The translations under genes and the position numbers were made by a program. From Gemmatimonas aurantiaca (GTDB taxonomy: Bacteria > Gemmatimonadota > Gemmatimonadetes > Gemmatimonadales > Gemmatimonadaceae): DNA of 64,000 nucleotides. A model generated the notes under the pieces. It saw nothing but the letters and a program-made list of their open reading frames with translations, was not told the DNA's origin and did no database searches. Location: NCBI RefSeq assembly GCF_037190085.1, contig NZ_JBBCJO010000005.1, positions 62,001 to 126,000 on the forward strand. Direction: 5' to 3'. This document shows, piece after piece, positions 17,731 through 24,735 of the stretch; position 1 is the stretch's first letter, and every line of letters begins with the position of its first letter.

Positions 17731-19014
17731 TCAGGCGCCGGCGAGCGCGAGCTGCGGCAACGGGTCGCCAAGAGGTTCGACGCTTCGTCGCTCGCCACCT
17801 AGGTAGGGAACCAATGCTTTCGCGATGCTGGCCACGACCGGGACGGCCACGGCGTTGCCGAACTGACGATAAGCCTGTGTATCGGAAACCGTGATCTTGA
17901 ATGGTTCACGACCGGGACGATCGAAGCCCATGAGCCGTGCACACTCCCGTGGCGTCAGCCGGCGCGGCGGACCGGATTCGCGCTGCACGAGGATTTCGGA
18001 GCCATCCTTGTAGTATCTGGCGGACAGTGTCCGGGCGACATCACCGGGCCCGACCATGCCGAATCCGAAGCCGTTTCCGGCGGCCTTGTGCTTCTTGGCG
18101 TAATCCTGAAGATACTGCCAAAGCGCTGGCGTGAGCGTGTACTTGGGCAGCACACGGCCGAACGCATCGGTGAAACGCTCCTCGGGCACCTCGGATCCGT
18201 TCTCCGGGTGGAGGATGTTGCCGAGTCGGGGGCCGGAGATGGGATCCGGAATTTGCACCTCATCGAAGTCGAAGTGCGAATCGAGATCGGGATGAAGTCC
18301 GACGATGAAGATGCGCTCGCGGTGCTGCGGCACGAAACTCCTGGCATCGATCACACGGAAGGCGATGCGATATCCCAGTTTTTCGGTGAGTGTCCGCCGA
18401 ATCACATCGAAGGTCCGACCGCGATCGTGCGATTGCAGGTTCTTCACGTTCTCCAGCACGAACGCCTTGGGCTGCTTCGCGCTGATGATGCGCTCGATGT
18501 CGAAAAAGAGCGTGCCTTGGGTTTCACATTCGAATCCGTGCTTGCGTCCAAGCGCATTCTTCTTGGAGACGCCCGCAATGGAGAACGGTTGGCACGGGAA
18601 GCCCGCCAAGAGCACGTCGTGGTCGGGGATGGCGTCTGCCGGGATGGCCGTGATGTCCCCATGGACGTCATGGTCGCCGTAGTTGGCCCGATAGGTGGTT
18701 TGGGCATGTCGGTCCCACTCCGACGTGAAGACGCAGCACCCACCCGCCTCTTGAAAACCGCTCCGGAAACCGCCGATCCCAGCGAAGAGATCAATGAAGG
18801 TGAACTGTCCCGGAACCGGAGACCGTGGCATGAGCCCGAGAAGGTACTTGTAGGCAGCCTCTCGCACGGTCGACTCGCCGCTTTCCCAGCGGGCGATCGT
18901 CTTCAACGCGTAGCCGGTCTCATCAGCCACTCGCTTCCGGGAAAAGCCCATGGCTTCCCGCAGTCGGCGGAAGTCCGCGCCTGACGCGGGAGCGGAGTTT
19001 GTTCGGGGGGACAT
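17731..19014 (-). CDS. dcm: DNA cytosine-5 methyltransferase, Dcm/M.EcoRII-like
   Basis: The enzyme methylates C5 of cytosine and protects the host from the partner endonuclease. The 427-residue product has motif I (FIDLFAGIGGF), motif IV with the catalytic Cys (GFPCQPFS), motif VI (VLENVKNL), motif VIII (QHRERIF) and motif X (QFGNAVAVPV). An N-terminal helix-turn-helix (LREAMGFSRKRVADETGYALKTIARWESGE) resembles the autoregulatory head of M.EcoRII, so the protein may repress its own promoter. I chose ATG at 19014; a TTG at 19050 is in frame. The gap to vsr is three bases. Confidence 0.94.
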   Translation of the reverse strand: MSPRTNSAPASGADFRRLREAMGFSRKRVADETGYALKTIARWESGESTVREAAYKYLLGLMPRSPVPGQFTFIDLFAGIGGFRSGFQEAGGCCVFTSEWDRHAQTTYRANYGDHDVHGDITAIPADAIPDHDVLLAGFPCQPFSIAGVSKKNALGRKHGFECETQGTLFFDIERIISAKQPKAFVLENVKNLQSHDRGRTFDVIRRTLTEKLGYRIAFRVIDARSFVPQHRERIFIVGLHPDLDSHFDFDEVQIPDPISGPRLGNILHPENGSEVPEERFTDAFGRVLPKYTLTPALWQYLQDYAKKHKAAGNGFGFGMVGPGDVARTLSARYYKDGSEILVQRESGPPRRLTPRECARLMGFDRPGREPFKITVSDTQAYRQFGNAVAVPVVASIAKALVPYLGGERRSVEPLGDPLPQLALAGA

Positions 19015-19397
19015 TCCATGGACGCTATGTCCACGGCGGCCAGAATGCAACAGGTCACGCCCTCAAGAGAGATGAGCGCGTTGGCACTGAGACCTGCTCA
19101 AGAAAATGGGTGTGTGTGTTTCGGCCGGCACGTGGGTCCGCTGGCGAACAGCGAAGGGCAGGGGGTATCGCGACGACGCGCTGGGCCGGCGGGGTGTGTC
19201 CGGTATGCGACGTTGCTGATGTCGACGTCTTCGTGCATCGTGCGTACTCGAGTTGCGTGAGGGCTGTCTTCTCGACGTCCTCTCGGTCACACGCGCACAG
19301 CATGATGCCAGCCTTGGGGAACTACGGCACGTGCCTGAGCGGCATGTCCGAAGTGGGCAGGCGAAAGACAAACACATCCACAGTCAGGGAGGCTACG
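19015..19397. other. Intergenic stretch upstream of dcm and the Imm32-like gene
   Basis: No credible gene here. It separates the leftward R-M set from rightward genes, so it should hold both promoters and any binding site for the methyltransferase's own HTH domain. I see no clear promoter pair or palindrome. Confidence 0.5.
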
Positions 19398-19688
19398 GTG
19401 ATCGAGCACACTTTTCGGTTCGAGGTAACCGACCCGGACACGATCGAGCTTCCTGCTGACTTGCTGCGGGAAGGTGGTCGCTATCGAGTCGATCTCCATG
19501 ATGGCGATGTGTACATCTCCGGCAACACCAACGGCCTCTTGTACCTTGCGCATGTGCTGGTTCAGTGCGCGAAAGGCGGATTCTCAGAGACCTTCCATGT
19601 ACACATTCGCCAGGATTCGGAATCAAGGCCGCCGGACGGTAGTGGACCTCCTCCTGCAGAGGTTGTGGTATTTGCCGGGGAACTGTAG
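19398..19688 (+). CDS. Imm32-like small protein
   Basis: The 96-residue product has the pattern of Imm32-type immunity proteins. A short strand-rich N-terminus is followed by a GNxxGLLxLAxxL helix (VYISGNTNGLLYLAHVLVQCA), an FHVHI strand and a terminal hydrophobic strand (AEVVVFAGEL). Such proteins neutralise polymorphic toxins, but no toxin gene is visible nearby, so it may be an orphan or have another role. The GTG at 19398 is chosen because AGGGAGG sits at 19386-19392, five bases upstream. In-frame starts further upstream lack such support. Family assignment is from pattern memory only. Confidence 0.6.
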   Translation: MIEHTFRFEVTDPDTIELPADLLREGGRYRVDLHDGDVYISGNTNGLLYLAHVLVQCAKGGFSETFHVHIRQDSESRPPDGSGPPPAEVVVFAGEL

Positions 19689-19781
19689 TCCGCCATAAAA
19701 GGCAACTGGTAGATTCTTCTCGAGAAGGACAGAACTCCGTCCTGATGAGGCTCGTCACAGGTGACGCAGAGGCAGCAGTTC

Positions 19782-20749
19782 ATGACGCACACAGACGGCC
19801 TGCGGTTCGGGTGGGTTGATACGAGCATACGGCAGCTCGTGGAGACACGGCCAGCCGCAGTCACTTACGCCTACGCGCTCATCACCTGCGTCGACAGCAC
19901 GACGGATCTCTCGCATCTGAAGACGGCACGGGCGATCACCCAGCGCCATCCCCAGTGTGGGTTCCTCGGCACCGCGTTGGTGATCCCCGGGGAACTGCTA
20001 GCCGACATCGTGACGGAGTTCAACCTCTTCAACGGTTTTGACGAGGCGTGGTTTTTCAGGAACGTGCCGCAGGTGGCAAAGCCTGATGACGTGTCGCTCG
20101 TGGCACCTCTGGACCTGAGGCAGGAGGCGATTCCACAGGAGCTTCGCGACTGGATGCGCGCGTCCGGGTGTGAACTTGGGCTCGGGGATGGGGGCGGTCT
20201 CAACTACGTGACGCTCGACGAACGCGTCGCCGTGGTCCTCGAGCGGGATGGTCTCGAGCGCAGTACTACATGGCGTTGGGCGCGAGCTTGGATCGTGTTG
20301 ACAGGCTGGTGGACGCGGCATGGGCCTATGAACTCGCGCTACAGTATTCGCCGGTTTCTGTCGATCTGGTCCTCGACCTGGTGGCGGTTTATCTCACCTG
20401 TCTCGACGCGGGCTATGCCATGAGCAAAGGCCTGAGCGAGGGATTCACCGAAGGCGCCTACGATCGCGCCAATGAGGTCCTCGATCTTGGGGTGCGTACG
20501 TTTGGTGATCTTCCGGACTTCGAGGCATGGCGCTTGGCGCTACGGCAGTTGGTGTTGGGCGAAGAGATCCCGCGATCACGTTTCGAACAACTCGCGGCTG
20601 GTGGTTCAGACCTGGCCGCGATCGAAGCGTCCTTGGGGAGCGATCCTCGGTATCTCGCCCAAGCAAAGCAAGTCTTCGATCGGTCCGCCACACGCGACAC
20701 TGCGCGGCAACGCTACTTCATGTCGTTTGCGAACAGTGTTCGGTGGTAA
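19782..20749 (+). pseudogene. Frameshifted uncharacterised gene
   Basis: Two frames look like one broken gene. The first (ATG 19782, frame of 19761-20423) gives about 160 gene-like residues ending VTLDERVAVVLERDGLE. After about 20255 its translation becomes a Trp/Arg-rich shadow. The second frame becomes protein-like from the same place, reading AQYYMALGASLDRVDRLVDAAWAYELALQYSP, a TPR-like helix pair, and runs to the stop at 20749. Adding one base near 20255-20260 would join them into about 322 residues. It could be a pseudogene, a sequencing error or, less likely, programmed frameshifting. I recognise no family for the N-terminal part. Confidence 0.65.
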
Positions 20750-21070
20750 CATGCTCGCGTCGTTGGCCTGGGGCGTACCGGGCAGCGTGAGTTCATTGTC
20801 AAGGTCTACGAGGACGATATCGAGCAAGCGAGCCCATCAGTTATCGGCGAACGCATGGACAGCCCGAGCTTGCCTCCTTTCGCGTCGTGAGTGCAATCCC
20901 CAAGCTCATGCTGGAAGGTGCCATAGCGGGGACCGAACGTATCATTGACATTCAGATCGTCACGTGTTACTTGTAGCAACACACGGTGCATCCGGTCCCG
21001 CACCTGTTCGCGCAGGCCTGTTGCACAGACCCACGTGTACCGGCGACAGCCGGTCTACCGGAGCCTTCCC
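20750..21070 (+). other. Gap with a coding-like remnant and the XRE promoter
   Basis: From 20750 to 20890 the frame of the preceding gene stays open past its stop. It reads protein-like sequence (REFIVKVYEDDIEQASPSVIGE) without a usual start, so it looks like a gene remnant. The rest holds the promoter and palindrome described separately. Confidence 0.35.
20945..20982 (+). promoter_or_regulatory. Promoter with near-palindromic operator before the XRE gene
   Basis: A perfect -35 box TTGACA (20945-20950) is followed after 17 bases by a weak -10 TACTTG (20968-20973). A 19-base near-palindrome, GTGTTACTTGTAGCAACAC (20964-20982; one mismatch between the 8-base arms), covers the -10. This is the layout expected for autorepression by the XRE protein encoded 90 bases downstream. 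Confidence 0.45.
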
Positions 21071-21445
21071 ATGTCCCATTCACTCGGAGATTTCCTCAAA
21101 GAGGAACGCCTGAAGCAGGGCCTCAGCTTGAGAGCCTTCTGCAAAGCCGTCAAACAGAACCCGTCGAATTACTCCCAGATCGAACGTGGTGCCGTGGCCC
21201 CTCCCAATGAGGAAGTGCTGGAGCGCTACGCGAGAGGTCTCGGCATCCAACCGGACCTGAGCGATCCTCGATGGAGCACCATGACTGCCCGTGCGGCGGC
21301 TGGTCGCGGCGACATTCCCCAGGACCTCCTCGCCCGTCCCACTGTGCTGGCTCTTCTGCCAGCATTCTTCGAAAAGGTTCGGTTGCTGCACAACGACGAT
21401 GTAACCACTGAGACCCTCATCAACCTTCTTTCCGAGAAAGAATAA
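21071..21445 (+). CDS. XRE-family transcriptional regulator
   Basis: This 124-residue protein has an N-terminal helix-turn-helix of the XRE/Cro kind (LGDFLKEERLKQGLSLRAFCKAVKQNPSNYSQIERG, residues about 4-40) and a helical C-terminal part. It probably represses its own operon and pairs with the downstream ImmA/IrrE-type protease, two bases away, as in phage- and element-borne regulator/anti-repressor pairs or COG2856-type toxin-antitoxin loci. The ATG at 21071 places the HTH at the N-terminus. A longer reading to 20945 is not protein-like. A candidate operator lies upstream. Confidence 0.85.
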   Translation: MSHSLGDFLKEERLKQGLSLRAFCKAVKQNPSNYSQIERGAVAPPNEEVLERYARGLGIQPDLSDPRWSTMTARAAAGRGDIPQDLLARPTVLALLPAFFEKVRLLHNDDVTTETLINLLSEKE

Positions 21446-21447
21446 GG

Positions 21448-22107
21448 GTGAACACCTCGTCCAGTCGACTTCGGATCCGTTTGGCGGCGGAGCGATTCCG
21501 GCAACGGCTCGCTCCGCATCATGTCGGTCCGCTCGATATCGAGTATCTGATGGAGTCTGTGTTGGACATGGTTCTCATGCCCAAACAGGGGTTGATTGCG
21601 AACGCCAAGTGCAAGGCGTGGCTCGCCGTCGATGGTCGCACTGTCTGCATCGACGAAGACTATTTCAACACCGATCTTCCCGAAGTAAGAGAGACGATCA
21701 TGCATGAGGTCGCTCATGCCCAATTGCATCAGCGTCTCTTGCCGCACTCTGCTGTCACCAGGCTCGGCGACTACGACAGCTTTCGCGCGCGTCTCTCGCA
21801 GGAGGAGGTGGAGTTTGCCGAACTAGAGGCGCGCGCGTTCTGCGGGCACGTGCTGGTGCCTACGCGGCTGTTGGAGATGTCGTTCTCCCTCGCCAATGCA
21901 CGGCGACTGCTGCGTGCGCGCCAACCGCCCCACTCTCAACGAGATCCGGAACTCGAGCTTGCTGCCATAGCAAGGCAAATCGCCGTTCGTTACGGTGTCA
22001 CCGACGCCCTCGCGATGCGCCGGATCTCAGAAGAACGGCTCCTCGAGAAGTCCCCATATTTATTTCTGCAGCTCGACCAATCGAGCGCTGCATCGCTGTT
22101 GGCATAA
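21448..22107 (+). CDS. ImmA/IrrE family metallopeptidase
   Basis: This is a probable zinc protease that cleaves a repressor such as its XRE neighbour. The 219-residue product has HEVAHAQLH (the HExxH zinc motif) near residue 89, a preceding VDGRTVCIDE segment, and a downstream EVEFAELEARAFCGHVLVP helix whose Glu would be the third zinc ligand. The C-terminal part is helical (ELELAAIARQIAVRYGVTDALAMRR). The GTG start is two bases after the xre stop, so the pair is one operon. Similar pairs control ICE/phage excision or stress responses; which applies here is not visible. Confidence 0.88.
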   Translation: MNTSSSRLRIRLAAERFRQRLAPHHVGPLDIEYLMESVLDMVLMPKQGLIANAKCKAWLAVDGRTVCIDEDYFNTDLPEVRETIMHEVAHAQLHQRLLPHSAVTRLGDYDSFRARLSQEEVEFAELEARAFCGHVLVPTRLLEMSFSLANARRLLRARQPPHSQRDPELELAAIARQIAVRYGVTDALAMRRISEERLLEKSPYLFLQLDQSSAASLLA

Positions 22108-22144
22108 AAACAGAGCTCCCCATGTTGGCACATGAGGAGCTCTG
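22107..22144 (-). terminator. Intrinsic terminator for a minus-strand transcript
   Basis: CAGAGCTCC (22111-22119) pairs with GGAGCTCTG (22136-22144), with an inner CATGT/ACATG stem. The five A residues at 22106-22110 become a T-run on the minus strand only. It therefore looks like a terminator for leftward transcription, although no minus-strand gene is evident to its right. Confidence 0.55.
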
Positions 22145-22279
22145 GGATGGGTAAGGAGAGAGCGCCGGAGAGGTTCCATCTCCTTCACTTAACATCCGCG
22201 CCTCCAATGCATCGGAGGATCCTTCCCAGCGAACCCGACGCGCGGGCCGCTGGAGGCCGAGACTCATGACTGAGCCCCC

Positions 22280-22304
22280 GCTTTTGACCTAGGAAATCAA
22301 AAGC
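22280..22304. repeat. Inverted repeat upstream of small gene
   Basis: GCTTTTGA (22280-22287) and TCAAAAGC (22297-22304) form a perfect 8-base inverted repeat with a nine-base centre. It lies 60 bases before the 51-residue gene and could be an operator or part of a structured RNA. Confidence 0.35.
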
Positions 22305-22366
22305 TGTAGTCAGAGTATCGGCCGCGCAAGGGATTTTCATCACCGCCCGCGCGTCAGGCAGGATTC

Positions 22367-22522
22367 ATGGAATCCCAAGCCCCCTCCAGTGCGGATGAGC
22401 CTGGCCAAGACAGCGATGAGCTGATTTGTCGACCGTTCATCACCCTGAAGAGCGGCAAGCGGATCTATGCGTCGGCATACGGCAAGAAGGCGTTCTGCTT
22501 CAAGCCGAAGCCCCGCAAGTAG
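22367..22522 (+). CDS. 51-residue basic protein
   Basis: This short frame encodes an acidic N-terminal half (SSADEPGQDSDEL) and a basic C-terminal half with ICRPFITLKSGKRIYASAYGKKAF and a terminal KPKPRK. The second half is beta-hairpin-like. It resembles short conserved bacterial proteins with an ITLKNGKRIYA-type strand, whose function I do not know. GCAGG lies a few bases upstream of the ATG. It is in line with the next small gene, 114 bases on. I regard it as a real small gene with moderate confidence. Confidence 0.55.
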   Translation: MESQAPSSADEPGQDSDELICRPFITLKSGKRIYASAYGKKAFCFKPKPRK

Positions 22523-22636
22523 ATCCCGCAAGTTGAGGTCGTAGGACGGAATGTGCGCAACCCGGATGGCTCCCGTGCTGTGCACACACCGAGTGCTTTC
22601 TGCGGTCACAGTCGTTTCATTCTTCAGGAGCTACAG

Positions 22637-22834
22637 ATGACACCGAAGCATCACGACGAACGCTGGACGCCCGGTCAAGTGAAGCAGCTTGAGCAGCTCG
22701 CCGAGCAGAACACACCCACCCGGGTCATTGGCCTCAAGCTCGGACGTACCGAGGACGCCATCTACAGTAAGGCGCAGGCTGAGGAGATCTCCTTGAAGCC
22801 GACCAACCAGCGGCCATACAATCGTCGGAAGTAA
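22637..22834 (+). CDS. Small SANT/Myb-like DNA-binding protein
   Basis: The 65-residue product contains a single SANT/Myb-type helical unit: WTPGQVKQLEQLAEQNTPTRVIGLKLGRTEDAIYSKAQ, with a basic tail ending NQRPYNRRK. Such short proteins are widespread in bacteria and are presumed to bind DNA, but their targets are unknown. The ATG at 22637 is preceded by AGGAG at 22625-22629. An in-frame upstream extension lacks any such character. A terminator hairpin follows directly, so it ends a transcript. Confidence 0.8.
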   Translation: MTPKHHDERWTPGQVKQLEQLAEQNTPTRVIGLKLGRTEDAIYSKAQAEEISLKPTNQRPYNRRK

Positions 22835-22841
22835 GTCGAGC

Positions 22842-22867
22842 AGAAAGGCGCCCTCGGGTGCCTTTCT
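22842..22867 (+). terminator. Terminator after SANT-like gene
   Basis: AGAAAGGC (22842-22849) pairs with GCCTTTCT (22860-22867), GC-rich at the loop end. It starts eight bases after the stop codon. Confidence 0.6.
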
Positions 22868-23167
22868 CACGCGTCCCCTCGGCACGGTAGGCATGTAGCC
22901 CATCGTGCCGAGCCCGCCGCAATGAACTACCGGTTTGCGCTGACGATTGAGCGTGACATTCGATCATCTGGACGCTCGCCCGGGTAGCGCAATCAGTCGT
23001 CGACACCTGGCGATACTCACAGGAAACTGCCGGCCCGGAGGCAAGCAGATGCTTCAAGGCAAGCGATGCAAGCCAAAACCACCGAACGGCCGGGGGTGAA
23101 CGCACGGAAAGCCTTAAATCTGGGCCACCCACATCGGCTATTCTTTCCGTTATAATGCCCAGTCCAG

Positions 23168-23212
23168 AAACACAAAGGCCGATGATCGTGAGATCACCGG
23201 CCTTTCGTGTTT
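23168..23212 (-). terminator. Terminator of the tRNA transcript
   Basis: AAACAC-AAAGGCCG on the left pairs with CGGCCTTT-C-GTGTTT on the right, with an inner TGATC/GATCA stem, giving a long stable hairpin with T-rich ends in both directions. It lies just below tRNA-Val on the minus strand. Confidence 0.7.
23176..23189 (+). repeat. Right copy of 14-base direct repeat
   Basis: AGGCCGATGATCGT, identical to 12517-12530. It forms part of one arm of the tRNA terminator hairpin, 40 bases from the 3' end of tRNA-Val. Confidence 0.5.
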
Positions 23213-23229
23213 CGCCGTGCATGACGGCA

Positions 23230-23303
23230 TGGGCGCGCAGGGACTCGAACCCCGGACCTCTGCTGTGTGAAAGCAGCGCTCTAACCAGCTGAGCTACGCG
23301 CCC
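23230..23303 (-). tRNA. tRNA-Val (CAC)
   Basis: Read on the minus strand it folds as a full cloverleaf. The acceptor GGGCGCG pairs with CGCGCCC, the anticodon stem CTGCT pairs with AGCAG around the loop TTCACAC, and the T loop is TTCGAGT. The anticodon is CAC, decoding GTG. The discriminator is A and CCA is not encoded, so the cca product is needed. Confidence 0.93.
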
Positions 23304-23400
23304 GTTCTCCGAACCGGTCGTGCCGCAGCGCTTCCAGGACGGACCAAGAACGTAACGGGACGGGCGGAGCGGGGGAAGCCCCTCGGGGAAATTGACGCAA

Positions 23401-23425
23401 ACGCCCCGACGTTGCCGTCGGGGCG
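23401..23425 (-). terminator. Hairpin between the two tRNAs
   Basis: CGCCCCGAC and GTCGGGGCG pair perfectly around a six-base loop. On the minus strand it follows the CAT tRNA and is followed by a weak T tract. It could end that transcript or assist tRNA processing. Confidence 0.5.
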
Positions 23426-23429
23426 TGCA

Positions 23430-23503
23430 TGGTCCGGGTGGGACTTGAACCCACGATCCTTCGATTATGAGTCGAGCGCTTTGACCGACTAAGCTACCGG
23501 ACC
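23430..23503 (-). tRNA. tRNA with CAT anticodon (Met or Ile2)
   Basis: On the minus strand GGTCCGG pairs with CCGGACC, the anticodon loop is CTCATAA (anticodon CAT), and the T arm is GTGGG/CCCAC. The discriminator is A and CCA is not encoded. It lacks the initiator hallmark of three G:C pairs in the anticodon stem, so it is elongator Met or a lysidine-modified Ile tRNA. The sequence alone does not settle which. Confidence 0.88.
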
Positions 23504-23601
23504 GAAGTGACACCTGAGGTGCGCCTGCGGATGGGACTCCACAATCGTCCCTTCATGCAAGATGCACCGCACCGTCACGTATCGCGAGTAGTCGAAGCCA
23601 G

Positions 23602-24603
23602 TCACCCGGTGCTGGTCTCGTGATGCGCATCGTACGCGTGCAGCACTTCGTCCGGCGACACGGTCGCGGCGCCCAGTTTGCCCACTTCCACGCCCGCGGC
23701 GTAGTTCGCCACGATCGCCGCTTCGATGGCGCTCGCGCCGGCCGCGAGCATGGTCGCGAGATAGGCCGTCACCGTATCGCCCGCGCCCACCACGTCGTAC
23801 ACCTCGCGCGCCGTGGTCGGCACCCGATGCACCACGCCGTCCGCCGAGATGAGGGCCATGCCGCGCTCGCCCAACGTGAGCAGGAGATGGTCCACACCGA
23901 GTCGGGCAAACGTCTCGGGAAGCGCCGCGGGATGATCCAGGTCCACGGCCGCACCCAACGCGCTTTCCAGTTCGCGCCGATTGGGTTTGAAGACCGTCGC
24001 GCCACGATAGGTGAAGAAATTCCGGAACTTCGGATCGACCACGATGGGCAACCGCCGTTCCCGGGCCATGGCGATGGCGCCCTCGATGACCGCGGGCACG
24101 AGTACGCCCTTGTTGTAGTCCTCGAACACCAGCGCGGTGGCATCGGGCAGCGCGCGGGCGATGGCCTCCAGCACACGCGTGACATCGGCGGCGGAGAGAT
24201 CGGCGTCGTCTTCCTCGTCGAATCGCACCAGTTGCTGCGAACGCGCCATCACGCGGGTCTTGGTCGTGGTGGGACGCGCGACGGTCACCAGCGAGCGGGC
24301 GTGCATGGTGCCCTCCCCGAGCCGCTCCCGCAGGGTGGCGCCGGCCACGTCATCACCCACCACGGCCACCAGGTCGCACCCGGCCCCTAGGGCGGCCACG
24401 TTCTGCGCCACGTTGGCCGCGCCCCCGAGGGCCAGTTTGCGGTCGCGCACCCGCACCACGGGCACCGGCGCCTCGGGCGAGATGCGATCGACATCGCCCC
24501 GCAGATAGACGTCGAGCATGGCGTCGCCGATGATCAGCACATGCTGGTCGCGCGCGCGGGCGAGCAAGTCCGCGAGACGGTCACGCAAAATCCACGGTGT
24601 CAT
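23602..24603 (-). CDS. hldA: D-glycero-beta-D-manno-heptose-7-phosphate kinase
   Basis: HldA (the kinase half of HldE/RfaE) makes heptose 1,7-bisphosphate for ADP-heptose. The 333-residue protein is a ribokinase/PfkB fold: GDAMLDVYLRGDVDRISPEAPVPVV near the N-terminus, GGAANVAQNVAALG, the FEDYNKGVL segment, VVDPKFRNFFTYRGATVFKPNRRELE and the anion-hole motif DVVGAGDTVTAYLA. The nucleotidyltransferase half of HldE is absent, so a separate partner must exist elsewhere. It fits with the gmhA-like gene at 5.7 kb. It points toward the tRNAs on the same strand. Confidence 0.92.
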   Translation of the reverse strand: MTPWILRDRLADLLARARDQHVLIIGDAMLDVYLRGDVDRISPEAPVPVVRVRDRKLALGGAANVAQNVAALGAGCDLVAVVGDDVAGATLRERLGEGTMHARSLVTVARPTTTKTRVMARSQQLVRFDEEDDADLSAADVTRVLEAIARALPDATALVFEDYNKGVLVPAVIEGAIAMARERRLPIVVDPKFRNFFTYRGATVFKPNRRELESALGAAVDLDHPAALPETFARLGVDHLLLTLGERGMALISADGVVHRVPTTAREVYDVVGAGDTVTAYLATMLAAGASAIEAAIVANYAAGVEVGKLGAATVSPDEVLHAYDAHHETSTG

Positions 24604-24735
24604 GCGGGGAAACTAGTCGCGTGGCGGGATGTTGGCGTGGGTGCAACCGAGGCGTCGGCGTGGGCGCACCGGCGACGGGCGGCACTGGCGATGGGCGGCA
24701 CTGGCGGACGTCCGCGCCATCCGCATGTTACCGGG

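Larger units (their letters stand above)
22835..23229. other. Gap between the island's last gene and the tRNAs
   Basis: No gene is seen. It holds a terminator (22842-22867), a second hairpin (CTCGGCACG 22878-22886 with CGTGCCGAG 22904-22912), about 200 bases with nothing evident, and the tRNA terminator with the right-hand direct repeat. Confidence 0.6.

Noticed and set aside
23151..23156. Perfect TATAAT box before the tRNA terminator
   Set aside because: No -35 box at suitable spacing, and a transcript would run straight into the terminator hairpin.
12445..23229. Island integrated into tRNA-Val by an integrase
   Set aside because: No integrase or transposase gene is visible and the tRNA 3' end is not repeated at the left edge; the 14-base repeat lies in the terminator, not in the tRNA.
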